DNA of 64,000 nucleotides, from the NCBI GenBank assembly GCA_003013855.2, contig ML058553.1, positions 248,001 to 312,000 on the forward strand, given 5' to 3'. The position numbers and the translations under genes are program-made. Positions 12,100 through 24,010 of this stretch are shown here, piece by piece. The notes beneath the pieces are model-generated. The model did no database searches, was not told the DNA's origin, and saw only the letters and a list, made by a program, of their open reading frames with translations. This DNA comes from Liriodendron chinense. Its lineage: Eukaryota; Streptophyta; Magnoliopsida; Magnoliales; Magnoliaceae. Position 1 is the first letter of the stretch. The number at the start of each line of letters is the position of its first letter.

Positions 12100-13210
12100 G
12101 ATCCATTCACTACAAGTACATAAATTATGTTTGTACAATTTCCACTAGTAAAAGTTGTGGGGCCCTTCTTGATGTATATATCTTACCTATGCCGTCCATT
12201 CATTTTAATTCATAAGCCAAAAAGAGAGACAAATTTGAAGCTCAAGTGGACCGTAACATAGATAATTGTGAGAATTAAGCACCTAATGTTGAAAACTTTG
12301 AGGAATGACAAAAGTTTTAGATCAAGCTGATATTTATGTAAACCCTTCATATATGTTAGGACAATCTTACGAACCGGTTGGATGATTATATAAACATTCC
12401 TATAAGCCTTAGGAAGGTTTCAATTTTGAATGGTGAATATCACTAATCTCCAATTTCTCATGGCGTGGTCTACTCGAACTTACAATCTACCTCATTTTTT
12501 GGCCCATGCCCTAAAATGAGATGGTAAAATGGATGGATGGCATACATCACACACATACATTAATGGAGACCTATGGATTTTAATGGTATCTAATCGCTCT
12601 TTGGTCTCATGCATTTGACACTATTTTAGAGGCGTAATTACATGGTATCTAATCCCTCTTTGTCTAGCACGTGAGACACAGTATTAAATGCAAGAGTAAT
12701 CTTTGGTGTGGTCTCGTGTGATTACTTGAGCATTGTATCTGCCCCATTTTTTTGGGCTAATACCTTAAAATGGTATGAGAAAATGGATGGACGGCGTGGA
12801 TAAACAGATGCATCAATGCGGGCCCCACAGGAGCTCTTGTAAGACGGCTTATTGTCCGACCAGGGTTGCGGTTCTCCGGATCCAGCCAATCCACATCCCG
12901 TTAGTCCTATGCTCCCCGTTGGGACCCACAAACTGTCCCAATTTAAGCTGGAATATTGTAGAGCCGTCCTGCAACAGCAAACTTGGCTGAGTGATGCATC
13001 AATCGGGACCGTCCATGTAGTGGGCTACATCATGGATGAACAAATTTTTAAAAATCAGACGTGCTAGCCATCATATTTATTTATTTCTTTGCACTAAACC
13101 TCATTTGTTAAACCTTTTTGTTTTCATCCGTTGATTTGAAGATCACAAAAGGATGGCTGGGATCATCCAATTTATATGATCTTTGAATCATTTTCCATCC
13201 AGATTACGGG
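12100..13210. repeat. Segmental duplication, copy B
   Basis: Second copy of 10390-11670, with a MITE at 12150-12560 and a further MITE end at 12720-12840. It ends in 'gatcatccaatttatatgat' like copy A. Divergence is modest, with scattered substitutions over long matching runs. Confidence 0.8.
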
Positions 13211-13779
13211 AAACTAGATGGACGTTCCGGATCTAATGTTTACCTTTCCACCTGTGCTATGGAGAGAGAGAGCTCTATCATATCCGGGTTCAACCGGCTG
13301 GATAATATAATATTTATCTGGGGCCCATTCTATCATCAAAAGCATCATCCATAGGCTTCTCTTGCGTTTGTCTTGTTCCATCAGAAGCTGATCCTCTGCT
13401 GGTCGATGTGTTTTCGTCCCTCTATATCATGTACCATACACGTGGCACAAACCAATCTGGACCAGGCGTCTTGCAGAAACCCATATTAGTGGGCCATTCA
13501 TCAAACACTTCCTTGGTTAAACTCTCTTAGCCGTTCAATAATTGGATCCCAGTGCATCTGATCTGTTGGTGATTTCATTCTTTCAACGGTTAAGTTTCTG
13601 TCAACGATCAAAGAATTACGGCTGTCCAACGAACACAATTTTTGAAACATGGTCCATTCAATATGTGATCTGTCAAATGAACGGTCTAGATCTATTTTAC
13701 ATATTCCGAGTGTGTGGATAAATGACATGGGAGTACGGTAACTCCCATGCCTTGATCCTGTTCCGTGGCCGCCAGCCAT

Positions 13780-14370
13780 TAGGGCTCTCAATGGAGCGGG
13801 TCAGATAAGAGATCCGATTCACTTGAATCCGTATGATGTGGATTTGGATCTTAAAATAGGTCCAATTACTTAGATGGACCAGATTTGGATCTTAAAACAA
13901 GTCCGATTACTTAAATGGGGACAGGATTTGGATTCACAGGAACATATCCGACTTTGATCCGAATCCAATCAACACCGTCATTGTCACCTTACTGTATATG
14001 TTATATTCATGCTAGCCATCCGTTTTCAAGATTATTTTAGGCCATGTCTCAAAATTGAGACATGCCACTCTTACTCAACCATACCACAGTAAATAGTAAA
14101 TAGTGGAATTTGCATCATTTTTCTACTAAATTAAATATATTATATTATATTTTTTTTTTTTAGATTTGTAATGGGGATAGAATCCAACTTAGATCTGACC
14201 CAAATCTGATGGTTATATGGATTTTGGATCAGAAATGGATCTAACAATTTATAAATGGCTTGGATATGGATATTACCTTTTGGATCCGAGTTGTATCTGA
14301 TTCCTATCCAAATCCGTCTACAGATATACAGACTTGGAGCCGGATCAGATCCGACCCATTGAGAGCCCTA
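13780..14370. mobile_element. hAT-type non-autonomous element with 8-bp target duplication
   Basis: Perfect 15-bp terminal inverted repeats (tagggctctcaatgg / ccattgagagcccta). Flanking 8-mers ccagccat (13772-13779) and ccagcgat (14371-14378) match at 7 of 8 positions, the duplication length of hAT transposons. The interior is rich in 'gatccgaatcc'-type words and has no coding frame. Confidence 0.85.
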
Positions 14371-14479
14371 CCAGCGATGCTCCCTTTCAAATCTCGACAC
14401 GTGAGAAATTGATCTGTGCAACTGGAAGTGTGGGAGGAACGGTCTGAGGTGGGTGGATCCGTGGTTTCCTTATACCTAC

Positions 14480-14660
14480 ACGGTCTATCCATTTTGACAT
14501 ATCATTTTAGGGCATCCATTTTGACAGATCATTTTAGGGCATGATCTAAAATTTGAAGTAAATCCAAATCTTAGGTGTACCATACCAGAGGAAATAATTA
14601 TGATTGAATCCCCACCATTAAAAACTTCATGGGAGCCACTGGAATGTTTATTTGTCATCC
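14480..14660. mobile_element. MITE fragment (left half)
   Basis: 'cggtctatccattttgacat', 'catgatctaaaatttgaag' and 'gggagccactggaatgttta' are left-half landmarks. The right half is missing. Confidence 0.5.
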
Positions 14661-14983
14661 AACCTGTTGATAATAGTCGTGATTGAATCCTCACCGTTAA
14701 AAACTTCATGCACTGCTGCAATATGCAACAGGACGTAAATACTATCCTGATGCGCGAGTTCTTGCAAGTAGACCCACGATAGAAATCCAATAACGTCAAC
14801 CGTTTACCCGATAGGTCCCATTCTGGATAGAGATACAGCCAAAAGAAAAAACTTTTGATCAGGGTCCCAAACACGGATGGCTACCAAAAGAAAGGGTCCA
14901 AAAGAGGGTCCGTAGGACGGACAAGGACTGCATGATTCCATCTCACTAGCAACCTGTCTACCGAATCGTGGTTGTGAGCCTCA

Positions 14984-15676
14984 AAGGGTGATGTAGAACG
15001 GGTCGTTGATTATTTCATGGCCTAGATGGAGCAAAAGAAGATCGGTCGGGGTTGAAAGTGATCCGGACTGTCAGGACCGTAAATCGATCGTATCTCACAA
15101 TCTGGAATAAGTTACGGGACGTATAATATATCAATTTGGGGTAGCTCGAGCTACTTTAGCCAACCAACCCTGCTATGTCGGGTTGCCCAGGCCGGAATCA
15201 CGAGATTCGACCGTATTAGCGGTCATGAGGCTAGTCTATTTTCATTTTTACTATTTATAGTAAGTTTTAATTCGATCATAACTTTGCATCTGTAGGGCTT
15301 TAGAGTTAGTGCCCAATATGAAAAGGGCTTAGAATATTTAGTAAAACAACGTGATTGAGGCCGTTTGATAACTTTCTATTTTTGGCCGAAAACCAAGAGT
15401 TCTAGTAGAATTGAACGACTTCTATAAATAATAAGTTTACTATTTATAGTAAGTTGCGTTTTCTAGGAATTTAAGTTGGAGTTGGATTCTAATACTTTAC
15501 CTAGGATTAGTTTCTTATTTATATGCATTATAATTCCGTTTTTATGCATTCAATCTTCAATAAAGCAATTAGTTGGAATTAAATTCCTCTTTTTATCTTT
15601 TATTTCTTCTCGTGGATTCGAGAAACTTTCGGTTAGGAAGACGGTGATTGACCTACCACGTCCTTCCTGCGTCAAA
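14984..15676 (+). mobile_element. Truncated gypsy element: coding tail plus LTR
   Basis: Starts within the C-terminal coding tail (gatgtagaacgggtcg, identical to 3298-3313) and ends with the same LTR landmarks: an aataaag signal at 15559, 'ctcgtggattcgagaaac', 'gacggtgattgacctaccac'. All upstream pol is absent, so this is a 3' remnant of a relative of the 1-3893 element. Confidence 0.75.
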
Positions 15677-16256
15677 GGGCCTGTTTGGTTGCCATCTGTA
15701 AACCCATTTCCAGCTAAAGAACCGAACTCCAGCGAAATTCAGTTTTACCAAATGTGTTTGGCCGTTGGCGGCAAGCTCCAGTAAAACAAAATTCCATCTA
15801 AAAACTTAGATTAGTTGGAAATGAGATTAGTAGAAAAGGGAAGTAAGAATCCACACCTCCTTGTATTTGTTGTACATCATGGAGTCCGTCCTTTTTGAGA
15901 TCTAAAGTAAAGGCATTAGACAAAAACTGAGGGAGATCTAAATCTCAAGTGGACCACACCACTAGAAAACAGTGTTGATTGAACATCCACCATTAAAAAC
16001 TTTGTGGGGCCCATTGTAATGTTTATTTTCCGTTCAACTTGGCCATCTATCTTACGGGAGTACTATAGGCCAGGGGTCAAGTTATGAGGCAGATCTGAAG
16101 CCCAAGTGGACCATGCCACAAACAACTGATAGATTGCACAATTTTCAACCAAGTTCCAGGGGGATCCTGGTTTCCACTCCGTTTATGCAATTTTAGATTC
16201 CAACAGTAGAGTCTTGGATTTTCTCTAGAATCTAGATTCTCCAACCAAATGGGCTC
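15677..16256. mobile_element. Candidate TIR element abutting the gypsy remnant
   Basis: The ends 'gggcctgtttggttg' and 'caaccaaatgggctc' are inverted copies, a terminus style common in plant PIF/Harbinger MITEs. A fragment of the palindromic MITE (about 15895-16080) lies inside. Target duplication not resolved. Confidence 0.5.
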
Positions 16257-16555
16257 AAAATGATGTATGTGCTTTATCCACACCGTCCATCCATTTTGAA
16301 TCATTATTTTAAGGCACAAGCCCAAAATGAGACAGATCCAAGTTTCAAGTTGACTGCCATAGAAGCCAGTTTTGACAATGATGTCCACTGTTGCAACCTT
16401 CCTGAGACCACCATGATGTTTATTTGCCATCCAATCTCACATGGATGAAAGGAAAACGCAAATTTCAGCTTGGTCTAAAACTTCCATGGCCCTTAGGAAG
16501 TTTTCAATGGTAGACGTTCAATCTACACTACTTCGTGTGGTGTGGCCCACTTCAT
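16257..16555. mobile_element. Palindromic MITE, right end lost
   Basis: Begins 'aaatgatgtatgtgctttat' and runs through 'ccaccatgatgtttatttgc' to 'gtgtggtgtggcccacttc', then stops at 'aagggcctgtttgg', a second MITE terminus. Confidence 0.6.
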
Positions 16556-16590
16556 AAGGGCCTGTTTGGATTTATGAAAGGATGTGAAAA

Positions 16591-16705
16591 GAAAATGGAT
16601 GTGCGGTGTAGATATGAAACACATTCATCGGCATAGTTATGGGATGACATCCTTAAATGAGCTAAGAAAATGGATGTACGGTGTAGATATGAAACACATT
16701 CATCA
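16591..16705. repeat. 75-bp-period duplication of a MITE end
   Basis: 'gaaaatggatgtgcggtgta' at 16591 recurs at 16666 with one change, both followed by 'gatatgaaacacattcatc'. This is two tandem right-hand ends of the palindromic family. Confidence 0.7.
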
Positions 16706-17539
16706 AGGTGGGCCCTACACGGTAAGGGTTACACCCACTAAGCTGTTACCCGAGTAGCAGCTAATCCAGTCCCCACTACGGTGGGCCCATAGTGTCCTTG
16801 CACCGAGGGAGCTGTGACCCTGGTAATAGCTAGCTTTACACAAACCCAGATGAGCTGAACTCAGCCATGTCTAGCTCAGCCAATGACCGCCATGGCTCGT
16901 GTTCAGCTTAGCTTGGCCATCGAGCTGGAATTTCATATTTGTGTTGGTTCTGAGCTTTCAAGCTGATTTCGAGCTTGAGCTTTTCGAGCTGAATTTGAGA
17001 TAAGGCCCAAGCTTGGGGCTGCTGGAAGTCAATGGGCGACTAGAGGTCGGACGGTACTTCGTGGGAGGATGAATGAGTGGGGGAGGGGAATGTGACTGGC
17101 CGACCGGTAGAGAGAGAGAGAGAGAGGACAGTAGCCGGCCGACTAGACAGGAGGGAGAGAGGGGGATTTTCGACTGGACTCACCGATTGGACAAGGGTAG
17201 GGCGGCACTCAATCAAGGTAGGGTTTAGAGCAGGGGGTGCTCGCGTCAGGCAAAAGATTAAGGAAGGATTATGGTTTTTTACTTTTCTAGTTTTTTTTTA
17301 AAAATATAATATAATTATATATTATATTCTATATAATATATAAAATTGAGCTGAATTGAGCTATGAACAAGCCGAATTAGGAGCCGGGCCGAATCAAGCG
17401 AGGCCCAGCTTATGTTAGGTTCGAGCAGGTAAAAAAGGCTCGGCTTGGTTTGAAGCTCTCTTTCGAATCAAGTTGTTCCGAGCCAAATCAAGTGAGCTAA
17501 CTGAGCTGGCTTGACTCATGTACAGCTCTAGTAACATCT

Positions 17540-17995
17540 TAGTGGGTGTTACCCTAGCTGTGTGGGCCCACCTTAATGTATTCTTTTGCATATGTATACT
17601 GTCTATCTTTTTTTTCATCTCATTTTAGGATGCAATTTCAATTCATAAGCAGATCCAAATCTCAAGTAGACCTTACCAGTAAAAAGAGTGATGAAATTGA
17701 AATATTTTTATAGGCCACAAAAAGCTTTGGGTCAATGTGATCTTTCTAATTTCCCTTCAAACGGATATTCTTAATGTTATAAATAGGTTGGATTGCAAAT
17801 AACCATTAAGAAACTGTTAAGATGGGCCCTTTGCAATTTGTAATGGTGAAGCACTCAATCACTGTTGTTTTCCTGCGGCATGGTCCGCTTGAGATTTTGA
17901 TCTGCATAAGTTTTGCCACCCCATCCTAAAATGGTATGAAGAAACAGATGGACAATATGGATATATGTAAAATCAACAAGGTGGGCCACACGGTA
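17540..17995. mobile_element. Palindromic MITE, full length
   Basis: Left end 'tgtgtgggcccaccttaatg', right end 'atcaacaaggtgggccacac'. Central hinge 'ataaacatt'-type words are present in decayed form. Confidence 0.65.
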
Positions 17996-18004
17996 GTTTG
18001 CTCC

Positions 18005-18345
18005 CAGAAAAGGTTCATGGCCCGGTGGACTCACCTTGATGCATGTGTTTTATCTATGTCATTGATCCATTTCCCCAATTCATTTTATGGCATGATCTCA
18101 AAAATAAGCCGGGCCCAACATGGGGTGGCAAAACAATATCCATATGTGATGCGGCCCTTACTGTGGGGTTATTATGGGGCCCACCTTTATGTATGTATTA
18201 CGTATTTATGCGGTTCATCCATTTTTTCAGATCATTTTAAGGCATTGTCCAAAACACGGAGCAGTTCCAATCACCCATCAGGTGGACCATGCCAGGAAGT
18301 AGTGGTGATTGACCATCCTGCCATTGAAAAGAACTTTAAGGGGTG
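18005..18345. mobile_element. Two clustered MITE left halves
   Basis: 'actcaccttgatgcatgtgt' (18028) and 'cccacctttatgtatgtatt' (18180) both begin left halves. The second carries on to 'caggtggaccatgccaggaa'. Confidence 0.5.
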
Positions 18346-18439
18346 TTTGATTTTTCATTTTCTCATGTAAATAGACATTATTACTTTTTAAGGCAGCTTG
18401 ATAATTAAGTGTACTTCCACCTTCAAAAGCGGTCCAAAA

Positions 18440-19175
18440 GAGAATGACTTAAATTTGTGGGCGCACCATGATGTATGTGACATATACATGCCGTCCATCA
18501 TTTTACCCTAACATTTTAGGGCGTACTTCCAAAAAGTTTTTAACAATAGGCATTAAATTTCCACTATTTTCTTTGGCGTGGTCTACTTAAGCTTTGGATC
18601 TGCCTCGATTTTGGGCTTATACCATAAAATCAACCTGCAAAACAGACGTGGATAAGCTGCATACATCACAGTAGGCCCCACATAAAACTCACACCTCCCT
18701 CAATTTACCCATTTACATCCTGTGAATTAGAAAACAAACACCCCAGACGTTTCCGTAGTGTTTATTCAATGGGTTGGAAACTTTTGTGGCCCATTAATAG
18801 TAAATCAGTACTATTTCTTATGGTATGGTCCATCTAATAGTTTCTTTTTTATTTTTCTGGTAATGTCACAAAATGATATGGAAAAACGGATGAACGACCT
18901 GATATATAATACATACATCAAGGTGGGACCCACCATAACCCCATGGACCCACGGTAAGGCCGCACCGGACCAAAACAGAAATATCAGCTTGATCCAAAAC
19001 TTTGGTGGCGCCCAAGAAGATTTTAATGGTGGGCATTTAATCATCACTTTTTTTTTTCTTTTGGTGTGGTCCACTTAAGACTTGGATCTCCTTAATTCAC
19101 AGTGCTACCCTAAAATGAGCTGGAAAAGTGGATGGACGGCTTGGATAAAACACACACATCATTGTGGGGCCCACA
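18440..19175. mobile_element. Cluster of rearranged MITE halves
   Basis: A left start at 18465 ('gcgcaccatgatgtatgtga'), a right end at 18640-18680, then two further right halves ending near 18930 ('acatacatcaaggtgggacc') and 19175 ('acatcattgtggggcccaca'). Confidence 0.5.
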
Positions 19176-19649
19176 GTACCGACATCGGCAATGGAGGGGT
19201 CACTGATGAATTCGAGTCCAACCGTATGCACAGCTGGATGATATGACCCATAAAATCGATAGCTAACAAATAGATATTAAAAAGAGAGGTTTGCCCGAAT
19301 CCACGGCAACGTATTACAATACGTACGTCAGAGCCTTGAATCTGGGTCATCTTGGAATGATCCAAGCCGTTCATTTGACAAGTCTTACTTTTTACGGTGG
19401 AAAGTTAAAGAATAAGAGCTCTCAGTTGGATTATTTGAACTCTTTGATAACGTGGCTCTTTGGATTTGAAAATGAACGGTCGTCGTAACCTCTCTGTATA
19501 ATTAAAGGGTCAGATAGGTTCTTCGGCCATTCTCCCATCTAAGAGGAGCCCCATCCAATAAAAAATCTGGATCATTGAAAAGGCCCCAAATGGACGCGGT
19601 TTGGCTAGTGACCCCAACACCATCCGGCTAGCTGTGTCAAAGCTCTATG

Positions 19650-20095
19650 AGCGCCACCATGATGTATCTGTTTTATCCACGCCGTCCATTCATTCTGCCA
19701 GTTTATTTTAGGGCATGATTCCAAGATTGAGGTAGATACAAATCTCCGGTGGCTCACACCACAGGAAAAAAAAAAAAAAAAAAACTGTTGACTGAATGTC
19801 CACTGTTAAAAATCTCCTAGGACCTACTGTGATGTTTATTTGTCATCCAACCCGTTGATAAGGTTTCACAAACCTGGATGAAGGGAAAACACAAACATCA
19901 GCTTGTTCCAAAACTTTTGTTGGCCCCAAAATGTTTTCAAAGTTAAGTGTTCAATTTTCACCTTTTTCCTGTGGTGTGGTCCACCTGAGATTTGGATCTC
20001 CCTCATTTTTAGGCCCATTGACTGCAATGAGCTTCCAAAATGGATTAACAGCGTCGATTAAAAAAAAATACATCATTTTGGGGCCCACAAAGCAC
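19650..20095. mobile_element. Palindromic MITE, full length and well preserved
   Basis: Left 'gcgccaccatgatgtatctg', central 'ctgtgatgtttatttgtcat', right 'acatcattttggggcccaca'. The paired blocks 'ctaggacctactgtgatgt' and 'ttttgttggccccaaaatgt' are in the expected order. Good consensus material for the family. Confidence 0.75.
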
Positions 20096-22409
20096 TGACA
20101 AGTAGCGACTGACAGTCACTATGCAATCCGCGTCCTCAAGGTACGAGATAGTGCATCCAACCGCTCGAATTTTAATTGTGCGAGTACACACGCATGGTTT
20201 CTAGCTTACACGCAGTATAGATACAGCTGGAAATTGGAATGGAAGATGTGAAATTTAAATTAGAAATGCATTTAAAATCATTTGAGGGTATATTTGTAAT
20301 TGTAACGTATGTCGTACCGTGGTAGTTAAATATCCCAATTGATAGAATGGGAGGCTCGCTGATTCCACACGCGTGTGGCGCCCTGTCCATCCCATGGAGG
20401 CACACGTGCCAATATAGGATTCTTGTGCTAGATCTGAGCTTTCCATCTGCTTGGAAACAATGTTTAGATTTTCTTCCTCTAAAATCAAGCCGTTCAACTT
20501 CTCAAGGGGGCCACAGCGTAGAATGTAAACTGATGGTTTAAACAATTCTTTCTGGCCGCCCATTTTTTTTGTACGATGATGATCACCTATGGCTTGAAAT
20601 AATCAGATTTCCGTCAGGTTAGCATACATGATGGAAAGATCAGATCTTGCACGGGCCTTCCGTATTGGCACATGCGCCTGCATGTGTATGGGCAGGGTTC
20701 CCACACGCGTGTGGAACTAGTAAAACACTAATAAATGGTTGGTGCTGTCCCTCATCCACCATCCACGTGGCGTAAACACATGCCGATCCAAATCCTCCAA
20801 ATCCTGGGTCCCTACTTAGATGTAGCATGTTTGGAAAATGTAGAGTGATCGGATGATCCTGACCATTCAATTGGTGACCATCAAGTGGATGGTTGAAAAT
20901 ATATAATCAGTGGTCCAAGTTTAATGAACAAAATCAAATGGTTAAGATATTCAAGAATGACTTCTAAGCGGGGCCCACATTTTGGGTGGGCCAAAATCGA
21001 CGTCACAATGCCACGTGGACAGTGGACAACTTGCAAGGAACTTCCCTTGGTACAACTACCAGCAAATGCACGAGAAACGCATGGGATTCTGAAAAGCCTT
21101 GCTTCTTTTCTGGAAGCCGATTTTAAAAAGCCTTTTGGATTTTAAAAAACAAAATAAAAACAAAATCTCCTAAAGTGCAGTGGTCCATCTTAGGAGTGTC
21201 CCAAATAGATGGATTCCATCGGAACCGTTCATTAGTTGGGATGGTAAGATTGTTCCATAATCACGTTCTTGCAACATTATCCGTCCATTGTGGACCCCAC
21301 TAGATTTACAGATCCCAGGGACTAGGCTTTCCAGTAGTGATGTGGACTACCCGCAAAAAAAAAAATTCGAATGCTTTGACACCGTATCTTAGCCTTTCAT
21401 GGAGGTCCACTAGAGTGTGGGACCATCATAACATGCTGGCCTTTGGTCCGGTGGTCCGTCATGTTGGTGGGCCATAGCCCAAAAACTGCAACGATCGAAC
21501 GGTCCTAAACATGCGATGAGAGGGGTGTTGCGCATAGAATACTAACATTGCTTATACGACGTTGTACCCGAATTTTTACACACAATGCTTCGTTACCGTA
21601 AACGTGCCACTTGTGTGGAGCATCTGAACCGTTCAAAAGGTGGTCCACATCATCAAGATTACCTGACGAAAAATCTGGGATGGTCTACTCATGAGGACGA
21701 CCACACCGTCCGTCAGAGTCAATAGACAGGTGATGGCTTGGTCAATGGATTGGTGTGGCCCACTCAATGAATTGGTTAGTCTCATCAATGGACGGTCGAA
21801 AAGGGTAACTAGCCAACGGCTCTAATTCATCAAACCAGTGCCCACCGATGAGACTTTAGTCCATTCAATTGGAGAACAAGTGCACCACGGTCCACAGACG
21901 CACGTGACTTGAGATCCTGATCGTTCTTTTGTGTGGTCCATCAGGCACATGCCATGACACAAAAATCAGTACACCTTGTTCAATAGGTGGGCCACACATG
22001 TAAGGAAAAAATGGATGTTGCTAAAACTTGACCAACGGTATGCGTTTGACACACGTTCGCAGTCCATCTGATAATGAAACTACCTTTTCTTTATATCCAT
22101 GGTACATAACACGAAGTTCCCACGAGATGAACGGTCCAGATCACTCCCAGACATTCCACATGGGTACATTTAGGGAGAATAGGATTCGATTGCTACACCC
22201 GCGAGTGGCCATAGTACGGCTAGCGAAAAGGACCGTTGTTTCAACGTTTGAATGGCGGCTTGGCAGATCATCACTCATCACTACCAAGTTTCCAGATGTA
22301 TCTAGAGAGGAATTATAGGGTGCTGATCATCAGAACTCGTACACATGCGCCTTATTTTGAACATATGAGGCCCATTTTTGGTGATCCAAACCGTTGATAT
22401 TATTGGGCC
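20096..22409. other. Intergenic DNA, no gene seen
   Basis: Short ORFs only. It holds scattered 'ggtccaccatcaagtgg'-style fragments of old repeats, the words 'cacacgcgtgtgg' at 20368 and again at 20701, and no recognisable exon or RNA gene. Confidence 0.4.
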
Positions 22410-22740
22410 CCATTCTATATGTATTTTTGTAGATTTAAATGCATGGGGTGACAGAAGTTTTGTATCAGGATAATATTAGTGAGTGTAGTTTATATGATCG
22501 GTAATGACTCTATGAACGGTTTGGATGGCATAAAAACATCATGGTCAGATCTAGGAAGGTTTCAACAGTGGACGTTTCTGTTCCCACTGTTTTCGTTGGT
22601 ATGGCCCACCTGAGTTTTGGATCTGCCTGATTTTTACATTCCTATCTTATTCTTGTCTTTCAAAACAGATGGACGGAGTGGATTTGTCAAGGACATCTCT
22701 GTGGACCCCAAACAGCCCCGGCACAGGTATATCTCTGTGC
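22410..22740. mobile_element. MITE, subfamily of 9535-9965 (left end lost)
   Basis: Shares 'gaacggtttggatggcata' and 'aggaaggtttcaac' with the element at 9.5 kb, and ends in the terminal word 'cacaggtatatctctgtg'. Confidence 0.6.
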
Positions 22741-23009
22741 CCGGTGTCACATTCAATCCGCTTCCGTTATTTCCGCGTCAGTCATTTGACACTCGGGTAG
22801 AGTACGACCCTTGATACGCATGCATTCAAAGCTTGTACACGTGGCATTCATTAAAAGTTCATCCCCTGCTAAGTAGCAGTCCCAAAATCAGATTATTTGA
22901 CAATTCAAAGTCCTGATTAGTGGACGTTTGATTGTCGACATAGGTTTATTGGACATTAATGCCGGACGTGGATTGGGTGCGGCTCCGACCGTACGGAGTT
23001 CTTGTGGTC

Positions 23010-23450
23010 GAAAATTAAGTAGGGCCCACCGTGGTTTTTGTGAGAAATCCATCCCGTCTATCCATTTTAACAGCTCATGTTAGGAGATGTGATGAAAAAT
23101 GAGTCAAGATCTAAAAGTTAAAATGGGCCACACCACACGAATAAGTGGGGAAGGAAATGCCTACCGTTGAAACCTTCCCAAGGTCCACCATGATGTTTAT
23201 GTGCCATCCAAACGGTTAATAATGTCGTTCGCACTGAGATGAACTGAAAAGACAAAAATGTTAGCTTGATCCAAAACTTCTGTAGCCCTGTGAATGTTTC
23301 AACGGTGGCCATTCGACCCTCATCGTTTCCTTCCATATTACTCGCCTGAGTTTTAGATCGCCTTATTTTTCCATCCATGTCCTAACATGAGCTGGCAAAA
23401 TAGATGGATAGAGTGGATTTCTTAAAAAATATCACGGTGGGCCCCACCTA
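23010..23450. mobile_element. Palindromic MITE, full length
   Basis: Left 'agggcccaccgtggtttttg' is mirrored by right 'atcacggtgggccccaccta'. Centre 'accatgatgtttatgtgcca'. Confidence 0.7.
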
Positions 23451-23694
23451 AGTTTCAACCACAGGAGCTTCATCCGGTGGGGGCGGGCCTCAATCTGCGT
23501 ACATAAACCTATTTTTAGCTTTATATCCTATTGTAGTCTTGCAAAACAGATGGACGGATTGGATTTGCCACGGACATATCTGTGGGCCCACACAGACCCC
23601 CACAGTCACAGGCAATCCGCTTTGGGAAACAACACAGATCACCAGCACGGTGGCTTCGGTGGATCTCCAGATTCATCGAGGTGGCTGGGATCCT

Positions 23695-24010
23695 GATTGT
23701 AGGGCCCATCTTGATGTATGTGCCTTATATTTAGCTGTTCAGCTATTTTGAAAACTCATTTTAAGCATGAACCAAAAAAATAAAGCAGCAGATCCAAATC
23801 TCAGGTGGACCATAGAACAGGAAAAAGTGGTAATAAGCCACTATAAACTTTCTGTGAGCCCGGAAAGCTTTAGATCTAGCTAATATTTATGTGGTCTCTT
23901 CGTCCTAGTCTTTGAGACCTTATCAACCGGTTGGATGACAAATAAACATTCAAATGGCCCTATGAAGTGTTTAACAGTAGGCATGTGAATAAGGGCCTAT
24001 CTTTGGTGTG
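23695..24010. mobile_element. Palindromic MITE, right end lost
   Basis: 'tgtagggcccatcttgatg' to 'gcctatctttggtgtgg'. The last part of the right half is missing. Confidence 0.55.
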
